Shown here piece by piece: positions 63,828 through 64,000 of a stretch of DNA of 64,000 nucleotides (position 1 is the stretch's first letter; each line of letters starts with the position of its first letter). The stretch spans positions 1,302,001-1,366,000 of the forward strand of contig CP001622.1 in NCBI GenBank assembly GCA_000023185.1, in the 5' to 3' direction. This DNA is from Rhizobium leguminosarum bv. trifolii WSM1325 (GTDB lineage Bacteria > Pseudomonadota > Alphaproteobacteria > Rhizobiales > Rhizobiaceae). The notes beneath the pieces were generated by a model, which had not been told where the DNA came from, made no database searches, and was given only the letters and a program-made list of their open reading frames with translations. The translations under genes and the position numbers were made by a program.

Positions 63828-64000
63828 TTGCCTTTGGATAACGACCTTCGTTTCGAGCCGGTGACAGCAGAACGCTGGGACGATTTCGAAACCCTGTTCG
63901 GGCCGCAGGGTGCCTTCTATAACTGCTGGTGCGTCGCATTGCGTCTGCCGCATGCGGTGAGGACGAAGATGGCGGCCGACGAACGCAAGGCGCATATGCG
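63828..64000 (+). CDS. GNAT-family acetyltransferase, 5' part only
   Basis: The visible 57 codons run off the window edge. From a TTG start at 63828 (GAGGGTGG upstream; an alternative TTG at 63834) the protein reads LRFEPVTAERWDDFETLFGP then QGAFYNCWCVALRLPHA, the opening of a GNAT subgroup I recognise by its YNCWC block. The catalytic and acetyl-CoA-binding parts lie beyond the window. It is divergent from dinB, with the shared SOS box between. Substrate unknown. Confidence 0.7.
   Translation, partial: MPLDNDLRFEPVTAERWDDFETLFGPQGAFYNCWCVALRLPHAVRTKMAADERKAHM

Noticed and set aside
1..64000. CRISPR arrays, prophage, insertion sequences, rRNA operon
   Set aside because: I saw no regularly spaced repeats, no transposase or integrase frame, and no rRNA sequence anywhere in the window.

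Overview
The window looks like the chromosome of a fast-growing Rhizobium (R. etli / R. leguminosarum type). It is GC-rich and densely coding. It carries Rhizobiales hallmarks: a 16-cistron nuo operon with two extra genes, alphaproteobacterial LexA boxes (GAAC-N7-GAAC), rhizobial PhoB boxes, a short ProRS without the insertion domain, an FMN riboswitch in front of ribN, and small palindromic intergenic repeats. Species assignment is inference; no rRNA is present.

Layout. 1-5.6 kb: truncated FloR/CmlA-like exporter, rplM-rpsI, a LysR regulator divergent from a DUF1127 gene, a crotonase-fold gene and a DMT exporter. 6-11 kb: small secreted protein, CoA-binding protein, metY, cupin, and a CHASE4-GGDEF-EAL protein. 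11.3-18 kb: PhoB-box-controlled pstSCAB (without phoU/phoB), a cytochrome P450 and a membrane diguanylate cyclase. 18-24 kb: proteostasis block clpP-clpX-lon, then hupB. 24-32 kb: FMN-riboswitch-ribN, a PhoB-box phytase-like periplasmic protein, aldo/keto reductase, cupin, a methyltransferase with its own PhoB box, glutathione peroxidase and small secreted proteins. 32-33 kb: tRNA-Val and two tRNA-Asp. 33-49 kb: complex I operon nuoABCD-(small exported protein)-EF-(HHH protein)-GHIJKLMN, running into birA, rnj, mce and a DUF1467 gene. 52-64 kb: candidate small RNA, proS, lolC/E-lolD, a DUF5680 gene, an SOS-box-controlled 28-residue membrane peptide, dnaE, an L,D-transpeptidase, SOS-box dinB and the start of a GNAT acetyltransferase.

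How the genes work together. Three PhoB boxes (pstS, the phytase-like gene, the methyltransferase/hypothetical gap) tie dispersed genes into one phosphate-starvation response: uptake, extracytoplasmic ester hydrolysis and possibly small-molecule or lipid methylation. Two LexA boxes tie dinB and a single-span peptide to DNA damage; the peptide resembles in size, topology and regulation the Caulobacter SOS division inhibitor SidA. The clp/lon block has a good RpoH-like promoter in front of clpP and a weaker one in front of lon.

The most interesting item is the SOS-box-controlled 28-residue membrane peptide at 57400-57486, too short for normal gene calling. Next are the perfect PhoB box before the phytase-like gene, the helix-hairpin-helix domain shared by NuoE and a neighbour inside the nuo operon, a candidate ~85-nt RNA upstream of proS, and a decayed copy of a small secreted-protein gene. 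All calls were made by reading the sequence; no database search was run.
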